A DNA stretch of 64,000 nucleotides from Bradyrhizobium rifense (lineage in GTDB: Bacteria; Pseudomonadota; Alphaproteobacteria; Rhizobiales; Xanthobacteraceae), in the NCBI RefSeq assembly GCF_008123425.1, contig NZ_VSSS01000013.1, forward strand, positions 207,811 through 271,810, given 5' to 3'. A program made the translations under genes and the position numbers. Shown piece after piece: positions 35,404 to 43,871 of the stretch. The notes beneath the pieces are model-generated. The model made no database searches and had not been told where the DNA came from. It saw only the letters and a list, made by a program, of their open reading frames with translations. Positions within the stretch are counted from its first letter, which is position 1, and the number at the start of each line of letters is the position of its first letter.

Positions 35404-36390
35404 TTGCACATTCTGGTTCTGGGCGCTGCCGGCATGGTCGGCCGCAAATTGTGTGAACGTCTCTTGCGCGACGGCCGGCTCGGCAAGAGCGACATCACCA
35501 AGCTGACCATGCACGACGTGGTCGAGCCCAAGAAGCCGAAGAAGGCCGGTTTCCCCGTCGAGACCGTCTCGGGCGATTTCGCCGTCCCGGGGGCTGCCGA
35601 AAAACTGATCGCCGGCCGCCCCGACGTGATCTTCCATCTCGCCGCGATCGTCTCGGGCGAGGCCGAGCTCGATTTCGACAAGGGCTACCGCATCAATCTC
35701 GATGGCACGCGGATGCTGCTTGATGCTGTCAGGCTCGTCGGCGGCGGCTACAAGCCGCGCGTGGTGTTCACGTCCTCGATCGCGGTGTTCGGCGCGCCGT
35801 TCCCGGATGCGATCGGTGACGAGTTCTTCCACACGCCGCTGCTCAGCTACGGCACCCAGAAGGCGATTGGCGAGCTGCTGCTGGCGGATTATTCGCGCCG
35901 CGGCTTCCTCGACGGCATCGGCATCCGCCTGCCGACCATCTGCATCCGTCCCGGCCTGCCCAACAAAGCGGCATCGGGCTTCTTCTCCAACATCCTGCGC
36001 GAGCCGCTCGCCGGCAAGGACGTGGTCCTCCCGGTATCCGAGGACGTTCGCCACTGGCACGCCACGCCGCGCTCGGCGGTCGGCTTCCTGCTCCATGCCG
36101 GCACCATGGATCTCGCGACCGTCGGCCCGCGCCGCAACCTGACCATGCCGGGCCTGTCGGCCACGGTCGGAGAGCAGATCGCGGCGCTGAAGCGGGTTGC
36201 CGGCGACAAGGTCGCGGCCCGCATCAAGCGGGAGCCGGATCCCTTCATTATCGGCATCGTCGGCGGCTGGCCTCGCAATTTCAATGCGAAGCGGTCGCTC
36301 GAGCTCGGCTTCACCACTGCCGAGAAGACGTTTGACGATATCATCCGCATTCACATCGAAGACGAGCTCGGCGGCAATTTCGTCGCCTGA
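35404..36390 (+). CDS. NAD-dependent epimerase/dehydratase family protein, DenD-like
   Basis: An extended-SDR protein of 328 aa similar to the D-erythronate dehydrogenase (DenD) group. The NAD motif is GAAGMVGRKL at the N-terminus, the catalytic residues are Ser in TSSIAVFG and Tyr-x-x-x-Lys in SYGTQKAIGE. The start codon is TTG with AAGGAG seven bases upstream. It follows the ABC genes and precedes the KDG kinase gene, so it probably oxidises an imported sugar or sugar acid. The D-erythronate specificity is not proven, since the other denD-pathway genes are absent. Confidence 0.88.
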   Translation: MHILVLGAAGMVGRKLCERLLRDGRLGKSDITKLTMHDVVEPKKPKKAGFPVETVSGDFAVPGAAEKLIAGRPDVIFHLAAIVSGEAELDFDKGYRINLDGTRMLLDAVRLVGGGYKPRVVFTSSIAVFGAPFPDAIGDEFFHTPLLSYGTQKAIGELLLADYSRRGFLDGIGIRLPTICIRPGLPNKAASGFFSNILREPLAGKDVVLPVSEDVRHWHATPRSAVGFLLHAGTMDLATVGPRRNLTMPGLSATVGEQIAALKRVAGDKVAARIKREPDPFIIGIVGGWPRNFNAKRSLELGFTTAEKTFDDIIRIHIEDELGGNFVA

Positions 36391-36399
36391 TCGTTAGAG

Positions 36400-37401
36400 A
36401 TGAACAGCGTGGATATGACGATGGCGAGCGTTGCTTGCATCGGTGAATGCATGGTCGAGCTCCGGCAGGCCCAGGGTGGACATTCCACCGGCCAGTCTGC
36501 CGGACAGGGCGGTGGCCTGTTCTCGCGCGGCTTCGGCGGCGACACTCTCAACACGGCGGTGTATCTGGCGCGGCTCGAGGTCAAGGTCGACTATCTCACC
36601 GCGCTCGGCGACGACGGCATGAGCGAGGAGATGATCGCGGCCTGGAATGCCGAGGGCGTCGGCACGCGACGCGTGGTGCGGCTGCCGGGCAAGCTGCCCG
36701 GCCTCTACATGATCCAGCTCGATGCCAACGGCGAGCGCCAGTTCTTCCACTGGCGCGACAGTGCGGCCGCGCGCCAACTGATGAGCCTGCCGGAGACCGA
36801 CGAGCTGCTCAACTCGCTGATGAGCTACGACATCATCTATCTCTCCGCGATCACGCTCTCGATCTACGACGCTTCGGGGCGCGATCGCCTGTTCGCGGCG
36901 ATCAAGCGCGCCCGGCTGCTCGGCACCCGCTTTGTGTTCGACACCAACTTTCGCGCACGCGGCTGGCCGGATCGCGACGTCGCGCGCGAGGTGTTTGCCG
37001 CAGCCTTCGCGGCGGCCGACATCGTGCTGACCTCGACCGAGGATCTGCTCGCGCTCTATCCCGGCGAGAGCCCTGAGCAGCTAATGGCGCGCATCCCCAC
37101 GCCCGAGCTGGTGTTCCGCCTCGCCGAGCCCGTCAGCCTCTTACGCTTCCCGGGCGGCACGAGCGAGGTCCGCGCCGAACCAATGACCAAGCCGGTCGTT
37201 GACACCACGGCGGCCGGTGACAGCTTTGCCGCCGCCTATATCGCGGCCCGGCTCGGCGGTTCCGATTCCGTCGAGGCGGCCCATGCCGGGCATCGCCTCG
37301 CCAGCCTCGTGATCTGCTATCCCGGTGCCATCATTCCGGGCTATGCCATGCCGCCGAAGAAGCGGCACCGGCCGGCGACCACGCGTCAAGCGACCAAGTG
37401 A
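36400..37401 (+). CDS. kdgK: PfkB-family sugar kinase, probable 2-keto-3-deoxygluconate kinase
   Basis: Ribokinase-fold kinase of 333 aa. N-terminal ACIGECMVELR and GGDTLNTAVYLARL are typical of KDG kinases, and the C-terminal PfkB signature VDTTAAGDSFAAAYIAARL holds the catalytic Asp in GD. It would phosphorylate KDG to KDPG, the substrate of the aldolase encoded 13 bases downstream. Start codons at 36400, 36415 and 36421 are in frame; the first is used here without a clear ribosome site. The C-terminal tail is basic (KKRHRPATTRQ). Confidence 0.88.
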   Translation: MNSVDMTMASVACIGECMVELRQAQGGHSTGQSAGQGGGLFSRGFGGDTLNTAVYLARLEVKVDYLTALGDDGMSEEMIAAWNAEGVGTRRVVRLPGKLPGLYMIQLDANGERQFFHWRDSAAARQLMSLPETDELLNSLMSYDIIYLSAITLSIYDASGRDRLFAAIKRARLLGTRFVFDTNFRARGWPDRDVAREVFAAAFAAADIVLTSTEDLLALYPGESPEQLMARIPTPELVFRLAEPVSLLRFPGGTSEVRAEPMTKPVVDTTAAGDSFAAAYIAARLGGSDSVEAAHAGHRLASLVICYPGAIIPGYAMPPKKRHRPATTRQATK

Positions 37402-37414
37402 AACGAAAGCCAAG

Positions 37415-38065
37415 ATGACCACGACTGCCCAACAGAACCACCTCGTCGCGCTGTTCAAGGCCGCGACCGTCATTCCCGTCCTCACCATCGAGCGTATCCA
37501 GGATGCCGTGCCACTGGCGAAAGCGCTGGTTGCCGGTGGCGTGCGCACGCTGGAGGTGACCATGCGCACCCCCGTCGCGATCGAGGCAGCGAGGGCGATG
37601 ATGGCCGAGGTCCCCGAGGCGGTCGTCGGCATCGGCACCATTCTCAATCCGGCCGACTTCACCCGTGTCGAGAAGCTCGGCGTCGCGTTCGGCATCAGCC
37701 CGGGCCTGACCCCGGATCTGCTGAAGGCCGCCACCCATAGCTCCCTGCCGTTTGCCCCGGGCATTGCCACCGCGTCCGAGCTGATGATGGCGCTGTCCTA
37801 CGGCTTCGACGTCGCAAAATTCTTCCCGGCCGAGCAGGCCGGCGGCATCAAGGGCCTGCGCGCGCTGGGCGGGCCGTTCCCGAATGTGCGGTTCTGCCCG
37901 ACCGGCGGGGTCGGCGAGGCCAATGCGGCGACCTGGCTCGCGGAGCCCAATGTGGTCGCGGTCGGCGGTTCCTGGCTGTGCCCGATGGCGGAGATCCGGG
38001 CCGGGAACTGGGCCGGCATAACTGCCATCTGCCAGCGCACCCTCCAGGCCCTTAAACCCGCGTGA
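37415..38065 (+). CDS. eda: 2-dehydro-3-deoxyphosphogluconate (KDPG) aldolase
   Basis: Class I aldolase of 216 aa that splits KDPG to pyruvate and glyceraldehyde 3-phosphate. The Schiff-base Lys135 lies in DVAKFFPAE and the catalytic Glu47 in TLEVTMRT, matching E. coli Eda Lys133 and Glu45. The phosphate-binding FCPTGGV is present. ATG 37415 is chosen over an upstream in-frame start, which would overlap the kinase gene. Together with the kinase it forms the lower Entner-Doudoroff branch of this regulon. Confidence 0.93.
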   Translation: MTTTAQQNHLVALFKAATVIPVLTIERIQDAVPLAKALVAGGVRTLEVTMRTPVAIEAARAMMAEVPEAVVGIGTILNPADFTRVEKLGVAFGISPGLTPDLLKAATHSSLPFAPGIATASELMMALSYGFDVAKFFPAEQAGGIKGLRALGGPFPNVRFCPTGGVGEANAATWLAEPNVVAVGGSWLCPMAEIRAGNWAGITAICQRTLQALKPA

Positions 38066-38092
38066 AGTCTTGCCATCCCTGGGCTAAGACTT
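38065..38092 (+). terminator. Weak hairpin after the KDPG aldolase gene
   Basis: AAGTCTT (38065-38071) and AAGACTT (38086-38092) form a 7-bp stem with a 14-nt loop right at the aldolase stop codon. No T-run follows. It may mark the operon end. Confidence 0.3.
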
Positions 38093-38125
38093 AGGTCAGC
38101 AAGAGACCGCCAGGGAGAAAAGACC

Positions 38126-39295
38126 ATGACCGCCAGCATCGTCGGATGGGCGCATACGCCGTTCGGCAAGTTCGACACCGAAACCGTCGAGAGCCTCGTC
38201 ACCCGTGTCGCCAACGAGGCGATGGCCGATGCCGGCATCTCGGCCTCCGATGTCGACGAAATCGTGCTCGGCCATTTCAACGCCGGTTTCTCGGCGCAGG
38301 ATTTTACCGCCTCGCTGGTGCTCCAGGCCGACCCGAAACTGCGCTTCAAGCCGGCGACCCGCGTCGAGAACGCCTGCGCGACGGGATCGGCTGCCGTGCA
38401 TCAGGGCCTGCGCGCGATCGCCGCAGGCGCCGCTAGAATCGTGCTGGTCGTCGGCGTCGAGCAGATGACCCGCACCCCGGGTCCGGAGATCGGCAAGAAC
38501 CTGCTCAAGGCGTCCTACCTGCCTGAGGACGGCGACACCGTCGGTGGCTTCGCCGGCGTGTTCGGCAAGATCGCCAGCTCCTATTTCCAGAAATACGGCG
38601 ACCAGTCCGATGCGCTGGCGCTGATCGCGGCCAAGAACCACAAGAACGGCGTCGCCAATCCCTTCGCCCAGATGCGCAAGGATTTTGGCTTCGACTTCTG
38701 CCGCGCCGAGAGCGAGAAGAACCCGTATGTCGCGGGTCCCCTGAAGCGCACCGACTGCTCGCTGGTCTCGGACGGCGCGGCCGCGCTAGTGCTGGCGGAT
38801 GCCGAGACCGCCAAGGGCATGGGCAAGTCGATCGGCTTCCGCGCCACCGCGCATGCGCAGGACTTCCTGCCGATGTCCAAGCGCGACATCCTTCAGTTCG
38901 AGGGCTGCACCATTGCCTGGCAGCGCGCGCTGGAGCAGGCCGGCGTGACGCTGTCCGATCTCTCCTTCGTCGAGACCCATGACTGCTTCACCGTCGCCGA
39001 GCTGATCGAGTACGAAGCGATGGGCCTGACGCCGAAGGGGCAGGGCGCCCGCGCCATCAAGGAGGGCTGGACGCTCAAGGACGGCAAGCTGCCGATCAAT
39101 CCGTCCGGCGGGTTGAAGTCCAAGGGCCATCCGATCGGCGCCACCGGCGTCTCCATGCACGTGATGACCGCGATGCAGCTCGCAGGCCAGGCGCCCGAGG
39201 GCATGCAGCTCAAGAACGCAAAGCTCGGCGGCATCTTCAACATGGGCGGCGCCGCGGTGGCCAACTACGTTTCCGTGCTGGAGCCGTTGAAGTAG
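38126..39295 (+). CDS. Thiolase-family protein (acetyl-CoA acetyltransferase/SCP-x type)
   Basis: A 389-aa thiolase-fold protein. The nucleophilic cysteine is Cys84 in RVENACATGSAA; the second catalytic region is GGLKSKGHPIGATG with the conserved His, and the C-terminal NMGGAAVANY replaces the usual CxG motif, a trait of SCP-x-like thiolases that act on branched or steroid side-chain acyl-CoAs. GAGAAAAGACC lies upstream of ATG 38126. Its link to the sugar regulon upstream is unclear; it fits better with the CoA-transferase/thiolase genes downstream. Confidence 0.9.
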   Translation: MTASIVGWAHTPFGKFDTETVESLVTRVANEAMADAGISASDVDEIVLGHFNAGFSAQDFTASLVLQADPKLRFKPATRVENACATGSAAVHQGLRAIAAGAARIVLVVGVEQMTRTPGPEIGKNLLKASYLPEDGDTVGGFAGVFGKIASSYFQKYGDQSDALALIAAKNHKNGVANPFAQMRKDFGFDFCRAESEKNPYVAGPLKRTDCSLVSDGAAALVLADAETAKGMGKSIGFRATAHAQDFLPMSKRDILQFEGCTIAWQRALEQAGVTLSDLSFVETHDCFTVAELIEYEAMGLTPKGQGARAIKEGWTLKDGKLPINPSGGLKSKGHPIGATGVSMHVMTAMQLAGQAPEGMQLKNAKLGGIFNMGGAAVANYVSVLEPLK

Positions 39296-39300
39296 GTCTT

Positions 39301-39466
39301 GTAGGGTGGGTTAGACAGTGACTGCGCGAAGCGCAGTCGCTGGCGTAACCCACCTCTTCTGTGTCCGAGTGGAAAGTGAAGTGGTGGATTACGCCTTCGG
39401 CTAATCCACCCTACGGCCTTTGCGCTAGATCATGATGGGCACGCTACGCTTTGCCCACCTTACGGC
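39301..39466. repeat. Cluster of three REP-like hairpin repeats
   Basis: Three hairpins in series. (1) GGTGGGTTA (39305-39313) pairs with TAACCCACC (39346-39354), with an inner GACTGCGC/GCGCAGTC stem (39320-39338). (2) GGTGGATTA (39383-39391) pairs with TAATCCACC (39402-39410). (3) TGGGCA (39436-39441) pairs with TGCCCA (39452-39457). The GTAGGGTGGG and CACCCTACGG edges are shared between units. Such GTGGGTTA/GTGGATTA units are familiar from Bradyrhizobium intergenic regions. Confidence 0.75.
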
Positions 39467-39493
39467 TCCTGATCGATTTGCGAGACATATATC

Positions 39494-39700
39494 ATGAGCA
39501 ATAACTACGAATCGTCACTTTCTATCGACGCCCTCAACGATCGCATCGCGATCCTCGAGGACAATATTCGCCAGCTGATCGAGCAGGCCGCGGCCGCCTC
39601 GGGCGAGCAGAACGAGTCGCGCATCGCCGACCGCATCAGCCAGCAGAACGACGAGCTCGATCGTCTCATCAAGATCCGTGAATCCCGCCAGAAGAAATAG
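39494..39700 (+). CDS. Small coiled-coil hypothetical protein (68 aa)
   Basis: A 68-aa charged, fully helical protein; residues 10-65 show heptad-like spacing of Leu/Ile (LNDRIAILEDNIRQLIEQ) with an Ala-rich break in the middle and a basic end. No signal peptide or known domain. It starts ATGAGC just after the REP cluster; the ribosome site is weak. It may be a small dimeric regulator or scaffold; no function can be given. Confidence 0.65.
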   Translation: MSNNYESSLSIDALNDRIAILEDNIRQLIEQAAAASGEQNESRIADRISQQNDELDRLIKIRESRQKK

Positions 39701-39826
39701 CCGTAAGCATCGGCCTGCGCATGCGGCCATACGCCGGCCGCCCTTGCGCGTACGGCGCTGCTGCCCTTAGCTGGACCGAATTCGCGGGGCCGCTTTGAGA
39801 GAGCCCGCGCCATCGGGAGCGAACGA

Positions 39827-41026
39827 ATGGGGCCGCTGAAAGGCATCAAGGTCGTCGACATGACCACCGTGCTGATGGGGCCTTATGCGACCCAGATGCT
39901 CGGCGATTACGGTGCCGACGTCATCAAGGTGGAGTCGCTCGACGGTGACGTCACCCGCCTGATCGGCCCGATGCGGCACACCGGCATGGGCCCGGTGTTC
40001 CTCAACACCAACCGCAGCAAGCGCTCGATCTGCCTCGACCTGAAGAAGCCCGCGGGGCGTGAGGCCGTGCTGCGGCTGCTGAAGGACGCCGACGTTCTCG
40101 TCTACAACGTCCGCCCGCAGGCGATGGCGCGGCTTCAACTCGGCTACGACGTCGTCTCCGCAATCAATCCGCGCCTCGTCTATGCCGGTGTATTCGGCTT
40201 CGGACAGGACGGGCCCTATGCCGCAAAACCTGCCTATGACGATCTGATCCAGGGCGCCACCGCGCTGCCGGCGCTGATGGCGCAGACCGGCGACGGCGTG
40301 CCGCGCTACGTGCCGAACGCGCTGGTCGACCGCATCGTCGGCCTCACCGCCGTTGGCGCGATCTGCGCCAGCCTCGTGCACCGCGACCGCACCGGCCACG
40401 GCCAGCGCGTCGACATTCCCATGTTCGAGACCATGGCCGGCTTCGTCATGGGCGACCATATGGGCGGGCTCACCTACGAGCCGCCGCTCGACAAGGGCGG
40501 CTATGCCCGCCATCTCTCGCGCGACCGCAGGCCTTACAAGACTTCCGACGGCTATCTCAGCGTCATCGTCTACAACGACAAGCAGTGGGAGAACTTCTTC
40601 AAGGCAACAGGCCGCGACGACCTGCGCGCCGATCCGAAGTTCGCGACCTTCGCCGGCCGCGCTGCCAATATCGACGTCGTCTACGCCGAGCTCGCCCGCA
40701 TCTTCGAGACGCGCACCACGGCCGAATGGATCGACCTGCTGACCAAGGCCGACGTGCCCGTGATGCCGATGCATGACCTCGCGTCGATCCTGCATGACGA
40801 GCATCTGGAGGCGACAGGCTTCTTCCCGGTTGTGAACCATCCGACCGAAGGCCCGATCCGCAGCATGAAGGTGACGGCGACCTGGTCGGAGACCGAGGCC
40901 GAGCCGGTGCGACTGGCGCCACGCCTCAACGAACACGGCGCAGAGATTTTGCGCGAGATCGGCTACTCCACTGATGCGATCGCCGCCATGGTCCGCGACG
41001 GCGTCACCCGCCCGGCGCCGGAATAG
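39827..41026 (+). CDS. CaiB/BaiF-family (class III) CoA-transferase
   Basis: A 399-aa CoA-transferase of the formyl-CoA:oxalate CoA-transferase family. It starts GPLKGIKVVDMTTVLMGPYATQMLGDYGADVIKVE, the usual family N-terminus, and has the catalytic Asp in PAYDDLIQGATAL. Such enzymes move CoA between organic acids such as carnitine, succinate, (R)-benzylsuccinate or mesaconate derivatives. It is followed ten bases later by a thiolase-like gene, suggesting activation of an acid and later thiolytic cleavage. Confidence 0.92.
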   Translation: MGPLKGIKVVDMTTVLMGPYATQMLGDYGADVIKVESLDGDVTRLIGPMRHTGMGPVFLNTNRSKRSICLDLKKPAGREAVLRLLKDADVLVYNVRPQAMARLQLGYDVVSAINPRLVYAGVFGFGQDGPYAAKPAYDDLIQGATALPALMAQTGDGVPRYVPNALVDRIVGLTAVGAICASLVHRDRTGHGQRVDIPMFETMAGFVMGDHMGGLTYEPPLDKGGYARHLSRDRRPYKTSDGYLSVIVYNDKQWENFFKATGRDDLRADPKFATFAGRAANIDVVYAELARIFETRTTAEWIDLLTKADVPVMPMHDLASILHDEHLEATGFFPVVNHPTEGPIRSMKVTATWSETEAEPVRLAPRLNEHGAEILREIGYSTDAIAAMVRDGVTRPAPE

Positions 41027-41036
41027 GGAGGGCACC

Positions 41037-42173
41037 ATGAGTTTCATTACCGGTGTCGGCCTCACGTCCTACGGCAAGCATGAAGGCTCGACCTCGCTCG
41101 ACCTGATGAGCAGGGCGGCGCAAGCCGCGCTCGATGATGCCGGGCTGAAGCGAGCCGACATCGACGGCATCCTCTGCGGCTACTCGACCGTCTCGCCGCA
41201 TATCATGCTGGCGACAGTGTTTGCCGAGCACTTTGGCATCCGCCCGTCTTACGCCCATGCCGTGCAGGTTGGCGGTGCCACCGGGCTCGCGATGACGATG
41301 CTCGCGCATCACCTCGTGGTATCAAGCGTTGCGCGCAACGTGCTCGTAGTCGCCGGCGAGAACCGCCTGACCGGGCAGAGCCGCGATGCCTCGATCCAGG
41401 CGCTGGCGCAGGTCGGCCATCCCGACTACGAGGTGCCGCTCGGCCCGACCATTCCCGCCTATTACGGTCTCTTCGCTACCCGCTACATGCACGAATACGG
41501 CGTGACCGAAGAGGACCTCGCCGAATTCGCAGTGCTGATGCGTGCCCACGCCTGCACGCACCCCGGCGCGCAATTTCACGATCCCATCACGGTCGCCGAC
41601 GTCATGGCCTCGAAGCCGGTCGCGATGCCGTTGAAACTGCTGGACTGCTGCCCGGTGTCTGACGGCGGTGCGGCCTTCGTCATCAGCCGCGAGCGAACCG
41701 GCGAGGCCGGCGTGCGCATCCGTGGCTGTGCTCAGGCCCATACCCATCAGCACGTCACCGCTGCGCCCGGCTTGAGTGAACTCGGCGCCGAGATCTCCAT
41801 CGCGCGCGCCAAGGAGGCCACCGGCCTTGCGATCTCCGACGTGCGTTACGCCGCGATCTACGACAGCTTCACCATCACGCTCGCGATGCTGCTGGAAGAC
41901 CTCGGCCTTGCCGGCCGCGGCGAGGCGGCTGCGCGCGTGCGTTCCGGCCATTTCAGCCGTGACGGCGCGATGCCGCTCAACACCCATGGCGGCCTGCTCA
42001 GCTACGGCCATTGCGGCGTCGGCGGCGCCATGGCGCATCTGGTCGAAGCGCATTTGCAGATGACGGGGCGGGCAGCTCACCGCCAGGTGCGCGACGCGTC
42101 GATTGCGCTGCTGCACGGCGACGGCGGCGTGCTGTCGTCCCATGTCAGCATGTTTCTGGAGCGGGTGCGATGA
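41037..42173 (+). CDS. Thiolase-like protein (SCP-x type acetyl-CoA acetyltransferase), DUF35 partner
   Basis: A 378-aa thiolase-fold protein, MSFITGVGLTSYGKHEG at the start, with C-terminal NTHGGLLSYGHCGVGGAMAHL. In the nucleophile position the sequence reads HAVQVGGATGLAM, with Gly or Val where active thiolases have Cys, so it may be a non-decarboxylating or structural partner, as in SCP-x/DUF35 pairs involved in steroid side-chain degradation. ATG 41037 has GGGAGG upstream. It overlaps the next gene by four bases (ATGA). Confidence 0.88.
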   Translation: MSFITGVGLTSYGKHEGSTSLDLMSRAAQAALDDAGLKRADIDGILCGYSTVSPHIMLATVFAEHFGIRPSYAHAVQVGGATGLAMTMLAHHLVVSSVARNVLVVAGENRLTGQSRDASIQALAQVGHPDYEVPLGPTIPAYYGLFATRYMHEYGVTEEDLAEFAVLMRAHACTHPGAQFHDPITVADVMASKPVAMPLKLLDCCPVSDGGAAFVISRERTGEAGVRIRGCAQAHTHQHVTAAPGLSELGAEISIARAKEATGLAISDVRYAAIYDSFTITLAMLLEDLGLAGRGEAAARVRSGHFSRDGAMPLNTHGGLLSYGHCGVGGAMAHLVEAHLQMTGRAAHRQVRDASIALLHGDGGVLSSHVSMFLERVR

Positions 42174-42529
42174 GCGAACGAGGAGCGGATTGGACCAGGG
42201 GTGAGCAGGCGATCACGTACCAGAGCTGTATCGCATGCGGCCATGTGCAATATTTCCATCGCGCGTTCTGCGCCGCATGTGGAACCGCCGATCCGCGCGA
42301 GGCGCGCGCCAGCGGCAAGGGCAGGGTCTATGCGACCTCGCTGGTCTGCCGCGCCGCGACGCCGGAGACGCGTGCGCACGTGCCCTACAACATCCTGCTG
42401 GTCGATTGCGCCGAGGGATTTCGCATGATGGCCCATGGCGACGACGGGCTCGCCATCGGCGATGCGGTCACGACGAGCTTCAAGGCGTTTGCCGGGAAGC
42501 TGGTGCCGTTCTTCACGAAGGAAGCGTAG
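42170..42529 (+). CDS. DUF35 zinc-ribbon/OB-fold protein
   Basis: A 119-aa protein with an N-terminal rubredoxin-like zinc ribbon (Cys20, Cys23 in SCIACGHVQYF and Cys34, Cys37 in FCAACG) and a C-terminal OB fold (GRVYATSLVCRAAT, YNILLVDCAEGFRMMAH). DUF35 proteins form complexes with thiolase-like subunits to bind acyl-CoA; the overlap with the thiolase-like gene supports such a complex here. Confidence 0.9.
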   Translation: MSERGADWTRGEQAITYQSCIACGHVQYFHRAFCAACGTADPREARASGKGRVYATSLVCRAATPETRAHVPYNILLVDCAEGFRMMAHGDDGLAIGDAVTTSFKAFAGKLVPFFTKEA

Positions 42530-42537
42530 CGGGATTC

Positions 42538-42620
42538 CGTCATTCGGGGGCGGTCCAAGGGACCGAGCCTGGAACGGGTATTCTGGGCCTGGCCTGTGCG
42601 AGAGCCACCCCGGAATGACG
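42538..42620. repeat. Dispersed palindromic repeat (CGTCATTC...GAATGACG)
   Basis: Terminal arms CGTCATTC (42538-42545) and GAATGACG (42613-42620), extended imperfectly to about 16 bases (CGTCATTCGGGGGCGG against CCACCCCGGAATGACG). An inner hairpin GGTCC/GGACC region lies near 42552-42564. It is a different family from the element at 27621. It sits just after the DUF35 gene. Confidence 0.7.
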
Positions 42621-42648
42621 AAAACTCTGGAAACTCTGGAACTCTAAC

Positions 42649-42750
42649 TCAACGCCCGTAGAACAAGATGCTGGCGATGACGAGCATCGCCATCACCGCC
42701 AGCATGTGCGCGAGCGCTTCCGAGGCCGCCCCCTTGGTGGCTTCCTTCAT
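42649..42750 (-). CDS. 33-residue single-pass membrane peptide
   Basis: Reading the minus strand, GGGAGAAAACGGC precedes ATG 42750 and a 33-codon frame ends TGA at 42649. The peptide begins MKEATKGAASEALAHML, then a hydrophobic helix (about residues 17-30, AVMAMLVIASILF) and ends YGR. The good ribosome site and clean membrane-helix pattern suggest that it is translated. No family is recognised. Confidence 0.55.
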   Translation of the reverse strand: MKEATKGAASEALAHMLAVMAMLVIASILFYGR

Positions 42751-42986
42751 GCCGTTTTCTCCCTAGACTTGGGCGTGACTCATCGTTGCGCGGTGAGCGC
42801 AAAGACGGCCAATTATTTTACTCGGAACACCCCACTTCGAGTATTCACCGCGATCTAGTCCCCACGCGGCGAATATCGACTGTGCCAAGGTCGATCAGCA
42901 ATGCGGCGGCATTTTGACTCGATGTTGTTGCTCCTGCGGTCGCACAGCGCAGAGTTTGCGGAAACTTTATTTGACCGCGACAAGTT

Positions 42987-43745
42987 TCATCGAGTTTTCT
43001 TGGCGGAGTTCGTGGACGATTTGGGTGCGGCCATTGATTTGGCATTTGAAGCCACCATCAGCGCGTCCCTGATATTGTTGAGGTGACGCGTCATCGCGTG
43101 GCTCGCCTTGCGTGGGTTCCTCGCCTGAACGGCTTCGAATATGGCCTCGTGATCCCTGACCCACATGGGACGATAGTCCTCCATCTGCATGTGGTTGTGA
43201 ATCTCTTGCCAGATGCCGGACTCGGTCTGCGCGCGCCACAGCGAGTCGCAAATCGACACCAGCGTGCCGTTCCCCGTCGCTTCGGCCAGCACCACGTGGA
43301 AACGGTGGTCTGACGTGTCGGCCTCACGGCCCTGCGCGTGTTCCCAGCGCATCATGGCAAGCGCTTCGGCCAGCTGCGCGAAGCTCGTCTCCGACGCGCG
43401 CTGAGCGGCGATCGCCGCAATCTGCGGCTCGATCAACTGGCGCGCCTCCAAATTCTCGAACGGCCCGAAGCCTTCGAGCGCATGCACGTCGGGCGTTTCC
43501 TGGCGGCTGATCACGTAAACGCCGCTGTTGCTGCGGACCTTGAGCATCCCGGCCATCGCCAGCGACAGGATGGCCTCGCGCACGGTCGGCCGCGACACGC
43601 CGAAGGTTTTCGCGAGGTCGCGTTCAGCTGGCAGGCGCTGGCCGATCCCGTAGCTTGCCTGGATCATCGCAGTGATGCGCCGGGCGACGATCTCGAAGCT
43701 GCGTTCCGGCCTGGAGGGAGGATCTGGTAACATCGCGATGCTCAT
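42987..43745 (-). CDS. FCD-domain GntR-family transcriptional regulator
   Basis: A regulator of 252 aa. The winged HTH is at about residues 15-80 (LPAERDLAKTFGVSRPTVREAI), followed by an all-helical FCD domain with the metal/ligand histidines in SDHRFHVVLAEATGN and VRDHEAIFEAV. ATG 43745 is preferred; a TTG at 43769 is in frame. It is divergent from the aminotransferase gene, with clustered palindromes between them, so it most likely controls that operon in response to an organic or amino acid. Confidence 0.9.
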   Translation of the reverse strand: MSIAMLPDPPSRPERSFEIVARRITAMIQASYGIGQRLPAERDLAKTFGVSRPTVREAILSLAMAGMLKVRSNSGVYVISRQETPDVHALEGFGPFENLEARQLIEPQIAAIAAQRASETSFAQLAEALAMMRWEHAQGREADTSDHRFHVVLAEATGNGTLVSICDSLWRAQTESGIWQEIHNHMQMEDYRPMWVRDHEAIFEAVQARNPRKASHAMTRHLNNIRDALMVASNAKSMAAPKSSTNSAKKTR

Positions 43746-43790
43746 CAGCTGTTTTTTTGAGTTTGACAAGCCGACGCGCCAAAGCCAAGG

Positions 43791-43823
43791 TGGTCAGACC
43801 AATTTGGACTGACCAATTTGGTC
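43791..43823. promoter_or_regulatory. Clustered GntR/FCD-type operators
   Basis: TGGTCAGACCA (43791-43801) is a perfect palindrome of the TGGTnnnACCA type used by FadR/FCD regulators. GACCAATTTGGTC (43811-43823) is another perfect palindrome. GACCAATTTGG occurs twice as a direct repeat (43797 and 43811), 14 bases apart. The cluster lies between the divergent regulator and aminotransferase genes. Confidence 0.6.
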
Positions 43824-43871
43824 GGCCGGGACCGGATAGGTGTCCTGGGCGGGAAGACGGAGCGTCTGCGC

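Noticed and set aside
35404..36390. Naming the NAD-dependent dehydrogenase denD outright
   Set aside because: The other erythronate-pathway genes are absent and KDG kinase/KDPG aldolase follow, so only a DenD-like call is supported.
41037..41100. Start of the thiolase-like gene at 40974
   Set aside because: That start would overlap the CoA-transferase gene by 50 bases and lacks a ribosome site; ATG 41037 has GGGAGG.
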